Positions 1-10,113 of a DNA stretch of 64,000 nucleotides are shown one piece after another; position 1 is the stretch's first letter; the number at the start of each line of letters is the position of its first letter. The notes beneath the pieces are model-generated. The model was not told the origin of the DNA and did not search any database. It was given only the letters and a program-made list of their open reading frames with translations. This DNA is from Ypsolopha sequella (taxonomy: Eukaryota; Arthropoda; Insecta; Lepidoptera; Ypsolophidae): positions 3,072,229 to 3,136,228 of the forward strand of contig OW203988.1 of NCBI GenBank assembly GCA_934047225.1, given 5' to 3'. The translations under genes and the position numbers were made by a program.

Positions 1-25
1 ACTTTACTTAAGCTGCAAAATTAAG

Positions 26-190
26 ATTTCTTACGCGATAGTTCTATTTGTACTGTTTTGTAGGAAACTTCTACTGTGATCTATCTTTCTACATGCTATT
101 ATTTCAGTTTTCAAAATCTTTAAATTTTTGCAAAATCCTCAAAATGACTTAACATTTCTTACGCCATATTTGAACTCTTTTGTAGGAAAC
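26..190. repeat. Degenerate direct repeat pair
   Basis: Two related blocks, 26-69 and 154-190, offset by about 128 bp, both start ATTTCTTACGC and end TTTTGTAGGAAAC. The interior has diverged and differs by a few bases in length. Probably an old local duplication. Confidence 0.5.
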
Positions 191-1284
191 CATGCATTTA
201 CAGCGCCACAAAGCAACCATTTTACTTTGTAAGTACTGCTCCTAGACAAATTCACTGATCACCCCTCCTTTTCTAACAGTATTTACCAGACCAAGACAGG
301 GGTATTCCACTTTGCTTTAGAAACATAAGTGGCATCCTACAGAAGGGCTATTCAGGCTCGCAAGTCTCTCTTTTAAGAGCGACGAAGCATTAAATAACTC
401 CAGTTTCTAAGCTCTCTAGTACCATGGTATAAGAAAATAGCTGTGCTCCATCTAGATACTGGACCCATAGAGGAAAGCCGGTCAGTCCTATTTCGCCAAC
501 TTGCATTAACTTGACTAAACATATCACTCCCACTTACAGGGTATTCTCCATAGCACTTGAAAGTGCACTGAAAGTTGGCGGAATTTATTTCGAACAAACC
601 AACTGTCATTTCACCTCCTCAAAGTTAGTTCCTCAATGGAGTTACCCAATCAAAAGTCACAGGACCTATAAGAATGCGTCTCACGTATAGTACTAAATAG
701 ATACCAAAATAGTAATTACGCAATAGACAAGTTGTCCGAATACTCGTTTTTTTTGGAGTTTGAAAAGAGATCGTAACAAAACTAAAGTATGAATTGAGCA
801 TACCTGTCTTCTTATACTATGTCGACTCCTTGAAGACTGAAGGATTATTCGTATTAATCGAAATGTATTAAGTTTCAATTTCATTTGTGAACGCAAAGGG
901 TATTTACTGAAAAATTACTGAAAGATACCCGTTGTAAATGGCCAGGTAATATAATAATAAGTGTTTGTGTTATATAATATACATTTATTTATAAAACATT
1001 TATTTGAGAATAAATCGTTCAATAATTGTTATTAACTAGCTTACAATTCAGGCTCTAGAAAACTAACTTCCAAAACATAATGCGAAGAAGGGGCCGAGTT
1101 CAGTACAAATGCAGTGCAGGATTGTCAGAGACTTGAAATTAAATTGGGTGCCGAGGTTTAAAGAAGTACCTTCAGTCATGCATGACTGCAATATTGTACA
1201 ACGTTCTTCACTTGTAATTTATGAATAAGTGTCGATTGAAGTGCATTGCTCGAAATGGTCCGTGTAACATAATACACGGATGGT

Positions 1285-1336
1285 CCGCGGGCTTTCATTT
1301 TTAAACTCGGCCCTGGACACGCTTTCCCGTGTCTAG
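1285..1336. repeat. Short dispersed repeat, copy 1 (copy 2 at 15668-15720)
   Basis: A block beginning with GC-rich CCGCGGGCTTT, then a T-rich stretch, then CTGGACACGC. It aligns with 15668-15720 over about 50 bp with several substitutions. The two may be fragments of one dispersed repeat; the family is not recognised. Confidence 0.35.
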
Positions 1337-1804
1337 ATAGAATAGACGTCCTATGGAGATAGTATAGCAAGTTCTTCCTCTTGATATATATCCTGATAGT
1401 AGGACTTTTTTGTCGCTGATAAGCCCAGAACTGGTGATAGTACTACTCACCCACATTAATAACTTTCACTGTGCAGACAACCTTGAAATCGCAAAAAATC
1501 TGTTGTTCGATATATTTTGTTCAAGTAGTGAGCGACGTATTTATTCTACCTAGTTTGGCTAAAAATACTGTCCCTATCTTTAAAACTAAAATATTTCAAA
1601 AATTAAGTGGCTTTTACTATGACATAAATAGGCTTTTGTCTTCTACAAAAACCTCATTTAATCTCATTAATCCCAGCTGAAGACATGGAGTGGGGTATCA
1701 AAGAAAATAGCACTACACAAGTGTTACAAAACATTTCAACTTGTTAAAGCCGCTCGGTATAACAAGAAAAATTCGTCTACTGTACTATCAAAAGATTCAC
1801 CAAG

Positions 1805-2124
1805 ATGTCTTCTGTCGACGACAGACCCAGAAGCGTCTACCCACGTGATTCAAGGACCTCTGCAGCAGTGATCAAAGCCGTTGCTGAGCTAATACGTAGA
1901 AATCATCTCCGCAAACAGAAAATCATGTCTAGAGAGATGAAAATTCCACTTAGAACCATGTCCAGCATTATTAAACAAGACCTAAAGCTTGGCACTCTGG
2001 AAGCTCCAACCTCAACCCATTGGACTACCGACTATGGGAAGTTTTAGAAAAGAAAGCTTGCTCGAAGCCTCATCGTAACATTGGCATGGCCGGATCGACT
2101 AAAGAAGTGTGTGTGAAGAAGTGA
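1805..2124 (+). pseudogene. Tc1/mariner transposase, internally deleted and frameshifted
   Basis: Remnant of a transposase that would bind element ends and move them by cut-and-paste. From the ATG at 1805, about 70 codons resemble the N-terminal helix-turn-helix of mariner-type transposases in insects (segment IRRNHLRKQKIMSREMKIP followed by RTMSSIIKQDL). From about 2014, another frame (stop at 2122-2124) reads NPLDYRLWEVLEKKACSKPH, which matches the C-terminal part of the catalytic domain carrying the third aspartate. The middle of the protein, with the first two catalytic aspartates, is missing: about 107 codons remain of a usual 340-350. The junction is also out of frame, so no active enzyme is possible. 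I could not identify its terminal inverted repeats. Confidence 0.75.
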
Positions 2125-2255
2125 AGAAGACTGTTGAATGATTTTTATTTTTATCTAATTAAATATACAACAAAGAATACAAAGAATGTATTTTCGATTT
2201 ATTTTTTCTTTCCGAATTTGATTTTACGATAGACAAAATTTTTGACTAGACTAGG

Positions 2256-2502
2256 TATACAACGTGTAACAGAAATTATTTAGTCAACGGTTTAGAACAA
2301 CTTTTACTATGGAACAAATCCTGTATATCAAAAAAAAAAATACTTGGTTCATAGGAAAATGCAATGCCGCTCGCCCGAAATATATGGAAGGGCAGAATTT
2401 TTTTTGAGATTTCAGGATTGTCTTTATACTAAAAATTGTTCTATACCATTGACTGCATAAGCTCTTCGAATATAGCTACACCTTTCTGTTACACGTTGTA
2501 TA
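2256..2502. mobile_element. Palindromic MITE, family A, copy 1
   Basis: About 247 bp with inverted ends: TATACAACGTGTAACAG at the left, and its complement (CTGTTACACGTTGTATA) at the right. Internally AACAACTTTTACTATGGAAC on the left pairs with its diverged complement on the right, so the whole element folds back. Three more copies are at 5274-5547, 33487-33751 and 38363-38629. The ends are flanked by TA, as expected for Tc1/mariner-type MITEs. No coding capacity. Confidence 0.85.
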
Positions 2503-2512
2503 CTAGGCTTGA

Positions 2513-2879
2513 TAGTTTTAGTGCTGTCAAAACTTAAATTTTCCAAAGTAATTTAGCTTCTGTTCTTAAAACTTAAGGACTATTTTGCAAGCAAGAAAAT
2601 TTATTAAATTAACATTATATTATTGCAGTATAGAAACGCAGAAAGAAAAGTAAATCTGGATGTGGGGAGCTCTGAACCGGGAATCGAAACCGGGACCTCT
2701 CGATTCCCGGTTCAGAGCTCCTCACATCCAGATTTACTTTTCTTTTTGCGTTTCTATATTGCAATAATATAATGTTAATTTATATCTCCTTGCGATGGAT
2801 AAATCGCCAAGTGTTCAAACGTAGAAATTTATTTCTGTCATAGTTTCAAGAAAATTCAGTTTTGACAGCACTAAAACTA
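2513..2879. mobile_element. MITE with 21-bp inverted ends, interrupted by a tRNA-derived retroposon
   Basis: Ends read TAGTTTTAGTGCTGTCAAAA and the complement at 2859-2879. An uninterrupted relative (112 bp) lies at 12239-12350 in the opposite orientation and shares the interior (AAAGTAATTTAG, TTCTGTTC, ACTATTTTGCAA). Comparing the two places the insertion of 2602-2846 inside this copy, with duplicated host sequence CAAGAAAATT on both sides. Confidence 0.8.
2602..2846 (+). mobile_element. Palindromic tRNA-derived retroposon, copy 1 (centre deleted)
   Basis: 245 bp flanked by an exact 10-bp duplication CAAGAAAATT (2592-2601 and 2847-2856). The left part runs inward through GTATAGAAACGCAGAAAG, AAATCTGGATGTG and GAGCTCTGAACCGGGA; the right part is the inverse. 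The arms carry a tRNA T-arm-like sequence (CCGGGAATCGAAACCGGG). A tail of about 63 nt (TATCTCCTTGCGATGG onward) follows the palindrome only on the right, giving polarity. Compared with 48456-48785 this copy lacks the central 80 or so bases. A 10-bp duplication fits LINE-type target-primed insertion better than a cut-and-paste MITE. Confidence 0.8.
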
Positions 2880-4741
2880 AAGTTAAAGCCTTCAGAATCG
2901 ACTTTAATGACGTCTACATAAAGATGTATACGTACAGGATGGAACTAAGGAATTAATTTAAATACCTTTACTTGGCTCGGTAGCCCCACGAATACAAACA
3001 ATCCTAATTTAGCTCCATTTGCTGCGAGTAACCCTTTTGGTCTATTCACCTTTCACATTGGCGTTGCACTTCATTTGGTCGACGTTTGTTTTGTGCATAG
3101 AGAATTATTAAATTATAGAGATAGCAGTATTAATGCTAAATTATGTTACCAAAGTTACATACAAATCTCGGTAGCAAATAGCTTAGAAAATAGTAATCTT
3201 ATAAAAGAGTTAGTAACTTGTATTTTAAAATTTAATTTAAAAATAATACAAATCATTATAACTTCTCTCATTACGTTAGAAATATCATACTAGCTCCAAC
3301 GCCAAATGACGTTTTCCGTGATTTTTGTGATTTTTTCGATTTTTTTCTCGATTATTGTTATACTTGTGTCAAATCTGAAATATATATAATGTAGTTCAGC
3401 TTTTTACCTAATTACACAAATTTTATTTGTTAAAAATATTTGGATTTAAGTAATTGTCCAAACGCGAAAGCATGTTTGATAGAACGGTCCTTAAATACAT
3501 AAATTTTAAAGTAAGTTTATTCTTATTTTAACATTTGTGATATCAAAACACTGCAATGTGAATGATATGACATTGGACAGTTCAAAAGCCATAGGTTGAC
3601 AGTTTACAGTTGACAGTTGACAAATGACTGTTTATATCCCTCTAGGTACAGACTATATGCTACCTCTATGATCTTGAGGTGACAGTGGTGTCGCGTTACT
3701 GTGGTACCAATTTTAAAATATAGCCGAACTTTTTAATTTAGATTAGGCGAGCTTTAGAGTTTCTTGTTAAGAAATTATATGTAATAAAGCTGTTTTTTTC
3801 TAGTTAGTATCTGCGTGTGTTGGTTTCGTTTCAATTGGTTTTGAAATATGGAAACTGAATCGCTTACTTTGTGAAATTCATGCTTTTTTTTAAGTAATAT
3901 AATTAAACGAAGATTGCGAGTATGTTTATTTATAAAATGTAATTAATAATTGTCTTGAGTCAAAAAACCGCCATATTTTTTCAAAATTTTACCGTCTAAA
4001 TTGATGGAACTAAATCCAATGCAAAACTGATGTTTAGCATTGTGGAGCCCCTTAAAATTCTAATTTGACTTTTGAGTGGGAATATATTTGTGCGAAATAT
4101 GTGTAATTTTTGTATACTTTAGCAGATAATCTTGTTCCCAAAATATATTTGGAAGAATTATTTATTATTTTATTATATTTCCGGAATATCGGACGAATTT
4201 CTTAATTTTATTGTGATAAAGATCATTGAGGAAATCTCGTTTTTATTTTTTGGAAGTAGATAATACAAAAGTACTTAATAGGGTTATCTCGCACAAGAAA
4301 ATAAATGATAGACATATAATTTATTATGGCTCGCTGAGATGCACAACATAATTTATAAATGATCAGTATCTGTCGATTTGTCTGTCTGTATGTTCGAGAT
4401 TTACGTGAAAACTACTTTTTATTAATGTATGGTTATCGATAGGGTTTTTACTATTGCAGAGTTGAGTGTACCAGAAGGAATATGACGATATGGCATCTAG
4501 AACCAAAGTTATTGCTTGGTCCTGATGTTCACAGAAAGCTCTTTGGACTTGGATCAAGTAATAATGGTTTATGCACTGTAAGCTTAAGTCGGTGTTTGTT
4601 TACCAATCAATGGAGAGTTAACAAAATCCTATTTTTTTTTCAGTACCAGTTTTCTCATGAGCTATGTATGACGTCATTACCAAGCAACTTTTTCCCAAAA
4701 ACAAATCCTTTTACTCGTTCTTCCCTTCAGTCCCTTCCATT
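2880..4741. other. AT-rich interval, nothing recognised
   Basis: No supported gene or repeat with a partner in this window. Small local features only: overlapping GTTGACA words at 3595-3625 and AT-rich runs. Confidence 0.4.
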
Positions 4742-4790
4742 GCGCATGTGCAAAGTTGCGATAAAAACAAGCAGACTTCGAACTTCAGTC
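4742..4790 (+). promoter_or_regulatory. Candidate host core promoter (NRF1/EWG-like site, TATA variant, arthropod initiator)
   Basis: Three elements occur in order. TGCGCATGTGC at 4741-4751 is close to the palindromic NRF-1/Erect-wing site. GATAAAAA at 4760-4767 is a TATA-box variant. TTCAGTC around 4784-4790 contains the arthropod initiator TCAGT with its A at 4787, about 25 bp downstream of the TATA variant. The spacing is right for a polymerase II core promoter. Each motif is short and could occur by chance; the case rests on their order and on the splice donor that follows. Confidence 0.35.
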
Positions 4791-5067
4791 TCGTTCTAGC
4801 TTTCAATACTACTGCACGTATTTCCCAACGAATTTCTTACAGCACATTACGTGTTTTTACCGCATCAAAGAATGAATGCGCTGTTCACGGTGACTCTATA
4901 AAAAGTTGAGAACTGCTTGTGTCTGTGTTGAAAAAGTTTTGAAAAGGCACTTTTATGTGGTATCGTAACGATTGAAGTACGAGGTGGATTGTGTATTCTG
5001 ATTGGATTCTGTTTTTTACGAAGTGACTTCCTGAGAGTGCATGAGGATAAAACTGTTTTCTTTCCAT
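4787..5067 (+). other. Candidate non-coding first exon of an unseen host gene
   Basis: Runs from the initiator to a strong splice donor CAT|GTAAGT (intron would start at 5068). The segment is less AT-rich than its surroundings and belongs to no repeat family I could pair within the window. ATGs inside open only short frames (one at 4873 ends within ten codons), so it would be 5' untranslated sequence. No downstream coding exon is recognisable in the window, so any coding part would lie beyond it or not exist. Confidence 0.3.
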
Positions 5068-5273
5068 GTAAGTTTCGCTTTTGTTGTTGTTGTATTTGTT
5101 TATTTCTTTTGACTTGTAAAGTTTTTTTTAACAAACAACTAATTTTTTGTGGACTAGATGTGTTCTAGATTTTAAATTGGTTTGGAATTTTAGTGAGTTA
5201 TTTAACGGATTAAAGTAAGACTTTTAATTATTAATAATGAAATGTTAGTTTAAGGAAGTTTACACAACATCTT

Positions 5274-5547
5274 TATACAACAAGTAACAGAAAGGTGTAA
5301 CCATATTTGAAGAGCTTATTCAGTAAATGGTATAGAACAACTTTGACTATGGAGCCAACCCTGAAATCTCAAAAAATAATAATATGCCCTTCCATACATT
5401 TCAGCCGAGCGGCATTGCATTTTTCTGTGAAATTGTTTTTTTTTTTTTTTCGAGGTACGGGTTTTGTTCCATAGTAAATGTTGTTCTATACCATTGACTG
5501 AATAAGCTCTTCAAATATGGTTACACATTTCTGTTACACGTTGTATA
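5274..5547. mobile_element. Palindromic MITE, family A, copy 2
   Basis: Ends TATACAACAAGTAACAG and CTGTTACACGTTGTATA. Interior as in copy 1, with GAAGAGCTTATTCAGT near the left end and its complement near the right. A long T run is found in the centre. Same family as 2256-2502, 33487-33751 and 38363-38629. Confidence 0.85.
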
Positions 5548-5557
5548 TAACATAATA

Positions 5558-5745
5558 CCCTGACTGACTGTGTGACTGACAGATCTATCGACGTCCACAC
5601 CAAACAGCTGGACCTAGGAACATGACATTTGGACTGTTAGTTCATTGTATGACGTAGGCATCCGGTAAGAAGGGATTTTCGGAAATAACCAAAAACGGGA
5701 TCCACGTAAGCAGCGCCGGAACGTGTCCAGTATAGTTATTGTAGG
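5558..5745. repeat. Dispersed repeat fragment (lepidopteran-type non-autonomous element)
   Basis: Contains GACTGACAGATCTATCGACG, CAGCTGGACC, a GACGTAGGCATCCGGTAAGA segment and CCACGTAAGCAG. From general knowledge this word order is common in lepidopteran intergenic DNA. No second copy is seen in the window, so the call rests on recognition only. Confidence 0.4.
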
Positions 5746-6109
5746 TATACTAAGATGAGCTTTGAAGATCCATCAAGGCGAATGATTACGCCAACTGCAA
5801 TTTGGACCTGTCTTTGAAGGCCTACTCCTCCCACACGGGTGGTCCAAAAACTTTCATAAACATATATGATAGGCATTATAGAGTCAAAAATAAATTTCAA
5901 GTTTCATAAACTGTTTTTCTATTGTTAGTTTTGACAAAAAAAATCGGAAGTCATCGAAAATTTCACATGATTAACACAAGAATTCTCTTACTCCTTCCAA
6001 ACGCCTAAAGTGATTTTAATTATTATTTCACCAAATTATAGGAGATTTTTGGATCTAAAAAATTTAAGTTCAAAATATTTTTTCCGTTCATGGCGTCCAT
6101 GTGAAAAGT
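5746..6109. other. Interval without recognised feature
   Basis: AT-rich, no partner elsewhere in the window, no gene-like frame. Confidence 0.35.
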
Positions 6110-6245
6110 ATTATTTGCTTCTATTTTGCGCTAGCCGGAGACGCAGTGGTTGTCGTAACAGCCACTTTTCAAGGCACGCTGAAATGAACATTATTTCAAT
6201 GTCGTTTCCGTTGATATTTGTACCGACACACATCGAGTTGCTTAT
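6110..6245 (+). repeat. Dispersed repeat N, copy 1 (inverse copy at 46090-46212)
   Basis: Shares with the reverse strand of 46090-46212 the blocks GTCGTAACAGCCACTTT / GTCGTAAGAGCCACTTT, ATTTCAATGTCGTTTCCGT and GTACCGACA. Identity appears high over about 120 bp. Not part of a gene. The word GTCGTAACAGCCAC also occurs at 15089 and 44809 in a related repeat. Confidence 0.55.
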
Positions 6246-7249
6246 TTTGCATGGTCATACGCCATAAGCCAAAGGTAAGATAGATAAGCCGAAGTAGTTT
6301 CTATTAAGGATTAATTGCTTAAAGTGAGTAATAGGATAACTTAGTTCGAAATTCTATTAATTAAACGTTGTAATGTGAAGCCGCTTCAAGTTAAACTTGT
6401 GTAATTAGAGTTTCAAACCATTTCAGTACAAATTGACAATTTCATGCCGAACTTAATAATAAATTCAATGGAGTGTTTCCAGGAAACTCACGATTTGGGA
6501 AACTAATGAAAACTAATAACTCTAACTAAACCTTATTTCCACTTGGTTTGAATTCGGGTAAGCTTTTGTGGCAGGAAATAGTAAGAGCATAAAAGGTGCC
6601 GAGCGACAACATTCTGGCTCAAAGCTGAATAATAGATAGTATTTTGTGCAACTGTGACTTAATGAGAGCCTTTGGAATATGAGTGCTCGTTTAATAAACG
6701 GGCAAAGTGAGTTTTGGAGTATCCCAATAGCTAATTATGTCCAGTAAGATACAATTTTTTACCTGCGACCATGAAAAATATCGGTTTAGCGTGCACATTA
6801 TTTGTAATATTTTCAACTAACAATTTCATGAAAATTTAGAAAAAGAAAACGCGGTTATTACTTTTTTTACTATGAGCTTAGAGATCTTTGTTTAGCCTAA
6901 TTGTCAGTAATTAACTTATTGAGGCCGCATGGCGGAGATACGTTTGCCCTAGCCCAAAGTATATTAGTCGCTGATTGGTTATCTAAGCAGCGTTATTACA
7001 AATTCAACCAACCACAGCGCGGAAGAATGGCGGTGTTATAACATATATTATAACATCGGTTTTTAGCATCGGACAAACACTATAGGTACTTATAAAATTG
7101 TCTGTTATGTGTTAATTAACTTATCTCATCCCAGGGAGTAAATAAAAAGAGTCTTGTACAGAAACGGGGAAGTCGTAACAGGCAGTTGCGTAGTGTCATT
7201 CGCCCGTTACATTTTGCGGAAGTCTCCTGTTTTTACCACACTAAGATAT
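6246..7249. other. AT-rich interval, no gene recognised
   Basis: A TATA-like ATAAAAGG at about 6589 lacks a convincing initiator. A CCAAT-containing stretch (TGATTGGTTA then AACCAACCACAG, 6974-7018) resembles 37234-37276 only loosely. Confidence 0.35.
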
Positions 7250-7495
7250 ACGCCCAAATTCATACTGGACGCTTGGTAACTGATCTGTATCATGGGTCGA
7301 TAAATTTTTTTGCCAATTTCGCACAATAAAATGTTGACCTATTAACTCAGGGCTGGGATTGCAAGAAATCGTATCGATCGTAGTAAACAAGAAAAAAATA
7401 TTTATTAATTTCACAAAAAGATTATCGAATCTCGAACAAGCACTTACCAAGTTTTCAATATGAATTTTAATGCATAGATTAATGCCACCTTGTAC
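7250..7495. mobile_element. MITE family D, diverged copy
   Basis: Carries CCAAATTCATACTGG and CTTGGTAA-TGATC near the left, and CACTTACCAAG and GCCACCTTGTA at the right, matching the ends of 7595-7860. The interior has drifted (GGGCTGGGATTG in place of the centre of copy 7595). Confidence 0.6.
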
Positions 7496-7594
7496 TATAA
7501 TAATAATATTTGAAATATATACGAAGGGGGTTCATATTTCGGAACTTGATCGAAATTATACTGTAGTATAAGATTTTAGATTTACATGTTCCTA

Positions 7595-7860
7595 TACAGG
7601 GTGACTTTTTGATCATCGTCCAAATTCATACTGGTGGCTTGGTAAGTGATCAGTATCATGGATCAATAACAATTTTGGTGAAATTCGTAAAATTAAATTT
7701 CGACTCCCATAGTGATTCACTTGGGACTGGAACTGAATTTCTATGGGAAGCCGAAATTTAATTTCACGAATTTCACAAAAATTGTTACTGATCCAAGATA
7801 CTGATCACTTATCAAGCCTCCAGTATGAATTTGGACGATGATCAAAAAGTCACTTTGTAT
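7595..7860. mobile_element. Palindromic MITE family D, best copy
   Basis: 266 bp folding back end to end: TACAGGGTGACTTTTTGATC at the left and GATCAAAAAGTCACTTTGTA at the right. The arms also share CCAAATTCATACTGG, TGATCAGTATC and AAATTTCGACTCCCATAG with complements in the right half. TA-flanked. Relatives at 7250-7495, 25295-25560, 40040-40282 and an end fragment at 50120-50172. Confidence 0.85.
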
Positions 7861-9065
7861 ATAAAAATGTTTAGGCATACGGTACTCAAAAGTATTTTAT
7901 AATTTCCTGAATTTTCACCAAAGTTTCATCTGCCCTGGCCTTGGGTTGTCAGACAACCCGGTGAGTTCCGTACTCCTAACAATGTTTATATTGTAGTATA
8001 TTGACTTTGTGACTATTTTCGTACAGGACATCCTTTGTGGCCCTGAAACAACCCTACACGTTTGGGGTGATTATGTTAACATCCCTATTCTGGGAAAGTT
8101 CAAAGTTACATTAAAATTGGTTAAATAAATGTATTGGTTCAATTTAATTTTAATTTTATTTCGATCACTAATTCAGAGGTTGCGGGTTCAAATCTTGTTA
8201 AGACACTTTTATGTTCGGTCTGCTTGCTTCGGATAGGGTTAGGGTAGGATCAATTTTTTATCTTTGAGATCAATAAAAATTGTAGGTAAATAATATACTC
8301 AATGAACTTAGTCCTGACGTTGTCACATGTGTTTAGCATTTATCTTCACTGACTCCACCAACTTTGATCCTTTATGACTTTATTATTATTAATAAAAGAC
8401 TTTAAATTAAAAAAAAATTACAAAATTCAGTCTAATTATTAGATCAAAGACCATATGATTAATTTATTTGCTATATTAATTATTCAGCTGTCTAAATACT
8501 CTTTCACAATCAGTTTTCTCAAAGGAATTGACAAAACAAAGACAAAAAAAAATTGCATTTAATTTGATAACATTAAACAAATGAGATTTATCATCTTTTT
8601 GTCATTTGAAAGATGTTTAAATACTTCTCGAAAACAGCAATCAGGCAATATAGAGAGCTCTCCCCAATCCCATGTAAATAAAATTATATCTTTCGAAGTC
8701 AAACTTCCATAAAGATTTCGTGAAATTGTAAAGCGCGAAAATTTAGATAAATAGTTCAAAGCTTTCCGATAAGCTGTTTGTCGGGAGATCTTGTATTTTG
8801 TTGATATTCTGGATATCATATGAAAAGTCGGGAGAATGCAGACGAATCACGACCGATACGTCAGATCCCGATGCGACGAATCTCGCAACCTTAGCTTTGG
8901 ATGCCACGTTAGGATGCGGGGCCATGTTTGTGCTAAGTACAGCGATATAGAGCTCACCACTCATTAAGGTGAGACGTAATAATGGAGTCCGGTAGTGGAA
9001 TATTAGTGTATTTTTCAAGTAACTGATTAATTAGTTTTAGTATAGCAAAGCGCTAAACTTTTTGA
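7861..9065. other. AT-rich interval, no gene recognised
   Basis: A B-box-like GGTTCAAATC at 8183-8192 might be a decayed tRNA-derived fragment, but no A box precedes it. Overlapping minus-strand frames at 8559-9018 (86 and 91 codons) resemble no protein I know. CGATATAGAGCTCACCAC (about 8942) resembles part of the SINE at 29488. Confidence 0.35.
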
Positions 9066-9195
9066 CTTTTTGAAAAATTCCTATTATCACCGAAGTTAGC
9101 GATAGCGATATTTATCACCTTTAATATGAAATCGTGTTAGATGACGTCACGTGACATGCCGTTAAGCTCACTTTAATTACCAATAACTTCATATT
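9066..9195 (+). repeat. Dispersed repeat G, copy 1
   Basis: Contains ACCGAAGTTAGCGATAGCGA, GAAATCGTGT, ATGACGTCACG and CATGCCGTTAAGCTCACTTT. The same order occurs at 47050-47189 and, on the other strand, at 45174-45299 and 52674-52915. Function unknown; probably the end of a longer transposon. Confidence 0.7.
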
Positions 9196-9281
9196 TTTTT
9201 GTGATTTTGAAAAAATATTTTACTACTTTTTTGGCTTTTTAAAGGCTTTCATATAAATGTCATTGTATAGGGCACTGGCTC

Positions 9282-9450
9282 ATTATCACTGGAATGTGGG
9301 TGTACGAGTGAGCACTTTCATTTCACAGTCCATCATCGGCAACACTTATGACACCCCCTGGGCTATTCTTGTAAACGATGTACTTTTTATCTTTCATCGG
9401 TGAAATGTGGGTGTACAAGTGTTGTCTATTCGGGTCACAATCGAGTCTAT
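9282..9450 (+). repeat. Two tail fragments of tRNA-headed SINE family B
   Basis: First fragment (9282-9375): GTGGGTGTACGAGTG, TTCATTTCACAGTCC, AACACTTATGACACCCCCTG. Second fragment (about 9395-9450): CGGTGAAATGTGGGTGTACA again. These match the 3' part of the SINE at 29488-29775. The repeated left part suggests two insertions or a local duplication. Confidence 0.6.
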
Positions 9451-9870
9451 AAAGGTTTATATTTATAACGTGACGCAATATATCTTAACAACAGCGCACT
9501 GATTTTTTTTCTAATGCTTTGTGTTATTAACACTTTCATTGCTTTTCTATATTTTAATAAATCTCATTGTTTCTTTTTTCTTACTTAAAAGTTAATTTTG
9601 GTCCTCATTTTTTCTCATACCAAAATACTTTATCAAACAACCTTGTATGTTCTGACCATAAGCTCCATCTTATTGTTTGCCTATATCGGAACAGTCACGA
9701 GTTAACACTTATACCGTCATAGTTGCTGCTGCACTAAACTGCTAACAATAGCATTCTGTTGTAACTGTACTAATGAGTACTTGGAAAGGAAGGGAGGGGA
9801 AAAGGTCAAAGTGGATGGAAATGGTACTATGGTCAATTTTATCACTAAGAGTTTCGTAGTTTAGATTCAT
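9451..9870. other. Interval without recognised feature
   Basis: AT-rich, with a purine-rich stretch at 9780-9815. No partner in the window. Confidence 0.3.
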
Positions 9871-10105
9871 AATGAGCGTTTTTCTCGTTGTTTATTTTTT
9901 ATTAGTTCTTAGCTTTCCTCCAGATGGCGCTGTCCATGTCACCATAGATAAAGTTATGTGTTTCGTAGCAATCAATGTCAAAGTGGTTTTTCATTTGTTT
10001 GGAATTTGTGCAAATTTTGTCTTTGATTCTGTTGCTAAAGAATACGACAGTACCATCTAGGAATCTTATTTAAGACTAAATTTGACATAAGGAAAAACGC
10101 TCATT
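9871..10105. mobile_element. Short element with inverted ends AATGAGCGTTTTTC
   Basis: Left end AATGAGCGTTTTTC (9871) and right end GGAAAAACGCTCATT (to 10105). Inner words CAGATGGCGCTG and ACAGTACCATCT are also loosely inverted. 235 bp, no coding frame beyond a chance 62 codons. Single copy here. Confidence 0.5.
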
Positions 10106-10113
10106 GATTTCAG

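Larger units (their letters stand above)
1..1804. other. AT-rich interval, no gene recognised
   Basis: No supported gene. A 78-codon frame on the minus strand (373-609) is of a length expected by chance. A degenerate direct repeat lies at 26-69 and 154-190 (shared ATTTCTTACGC and TTTTGTAGGAAAC). The segment 1285-1336 recurs in diverged form at 15668-15720 (shared CTGGACAC and GTG.CTAGAT blocks), so it is probably part of a dispersed repeat. Confidence 0.5.

Noticed and set aside
6580..6660. Second promoter candidate (ATAAAAGG)
   Set aside because: No initiator at the right spacing and no splice donor or open frame follows.
8223..8245. Telomere-like GGTTAGGGT repeats
   Set aside because: Only one or two imperfect units; insect telomeres use TTAGG arrays, which are not present.
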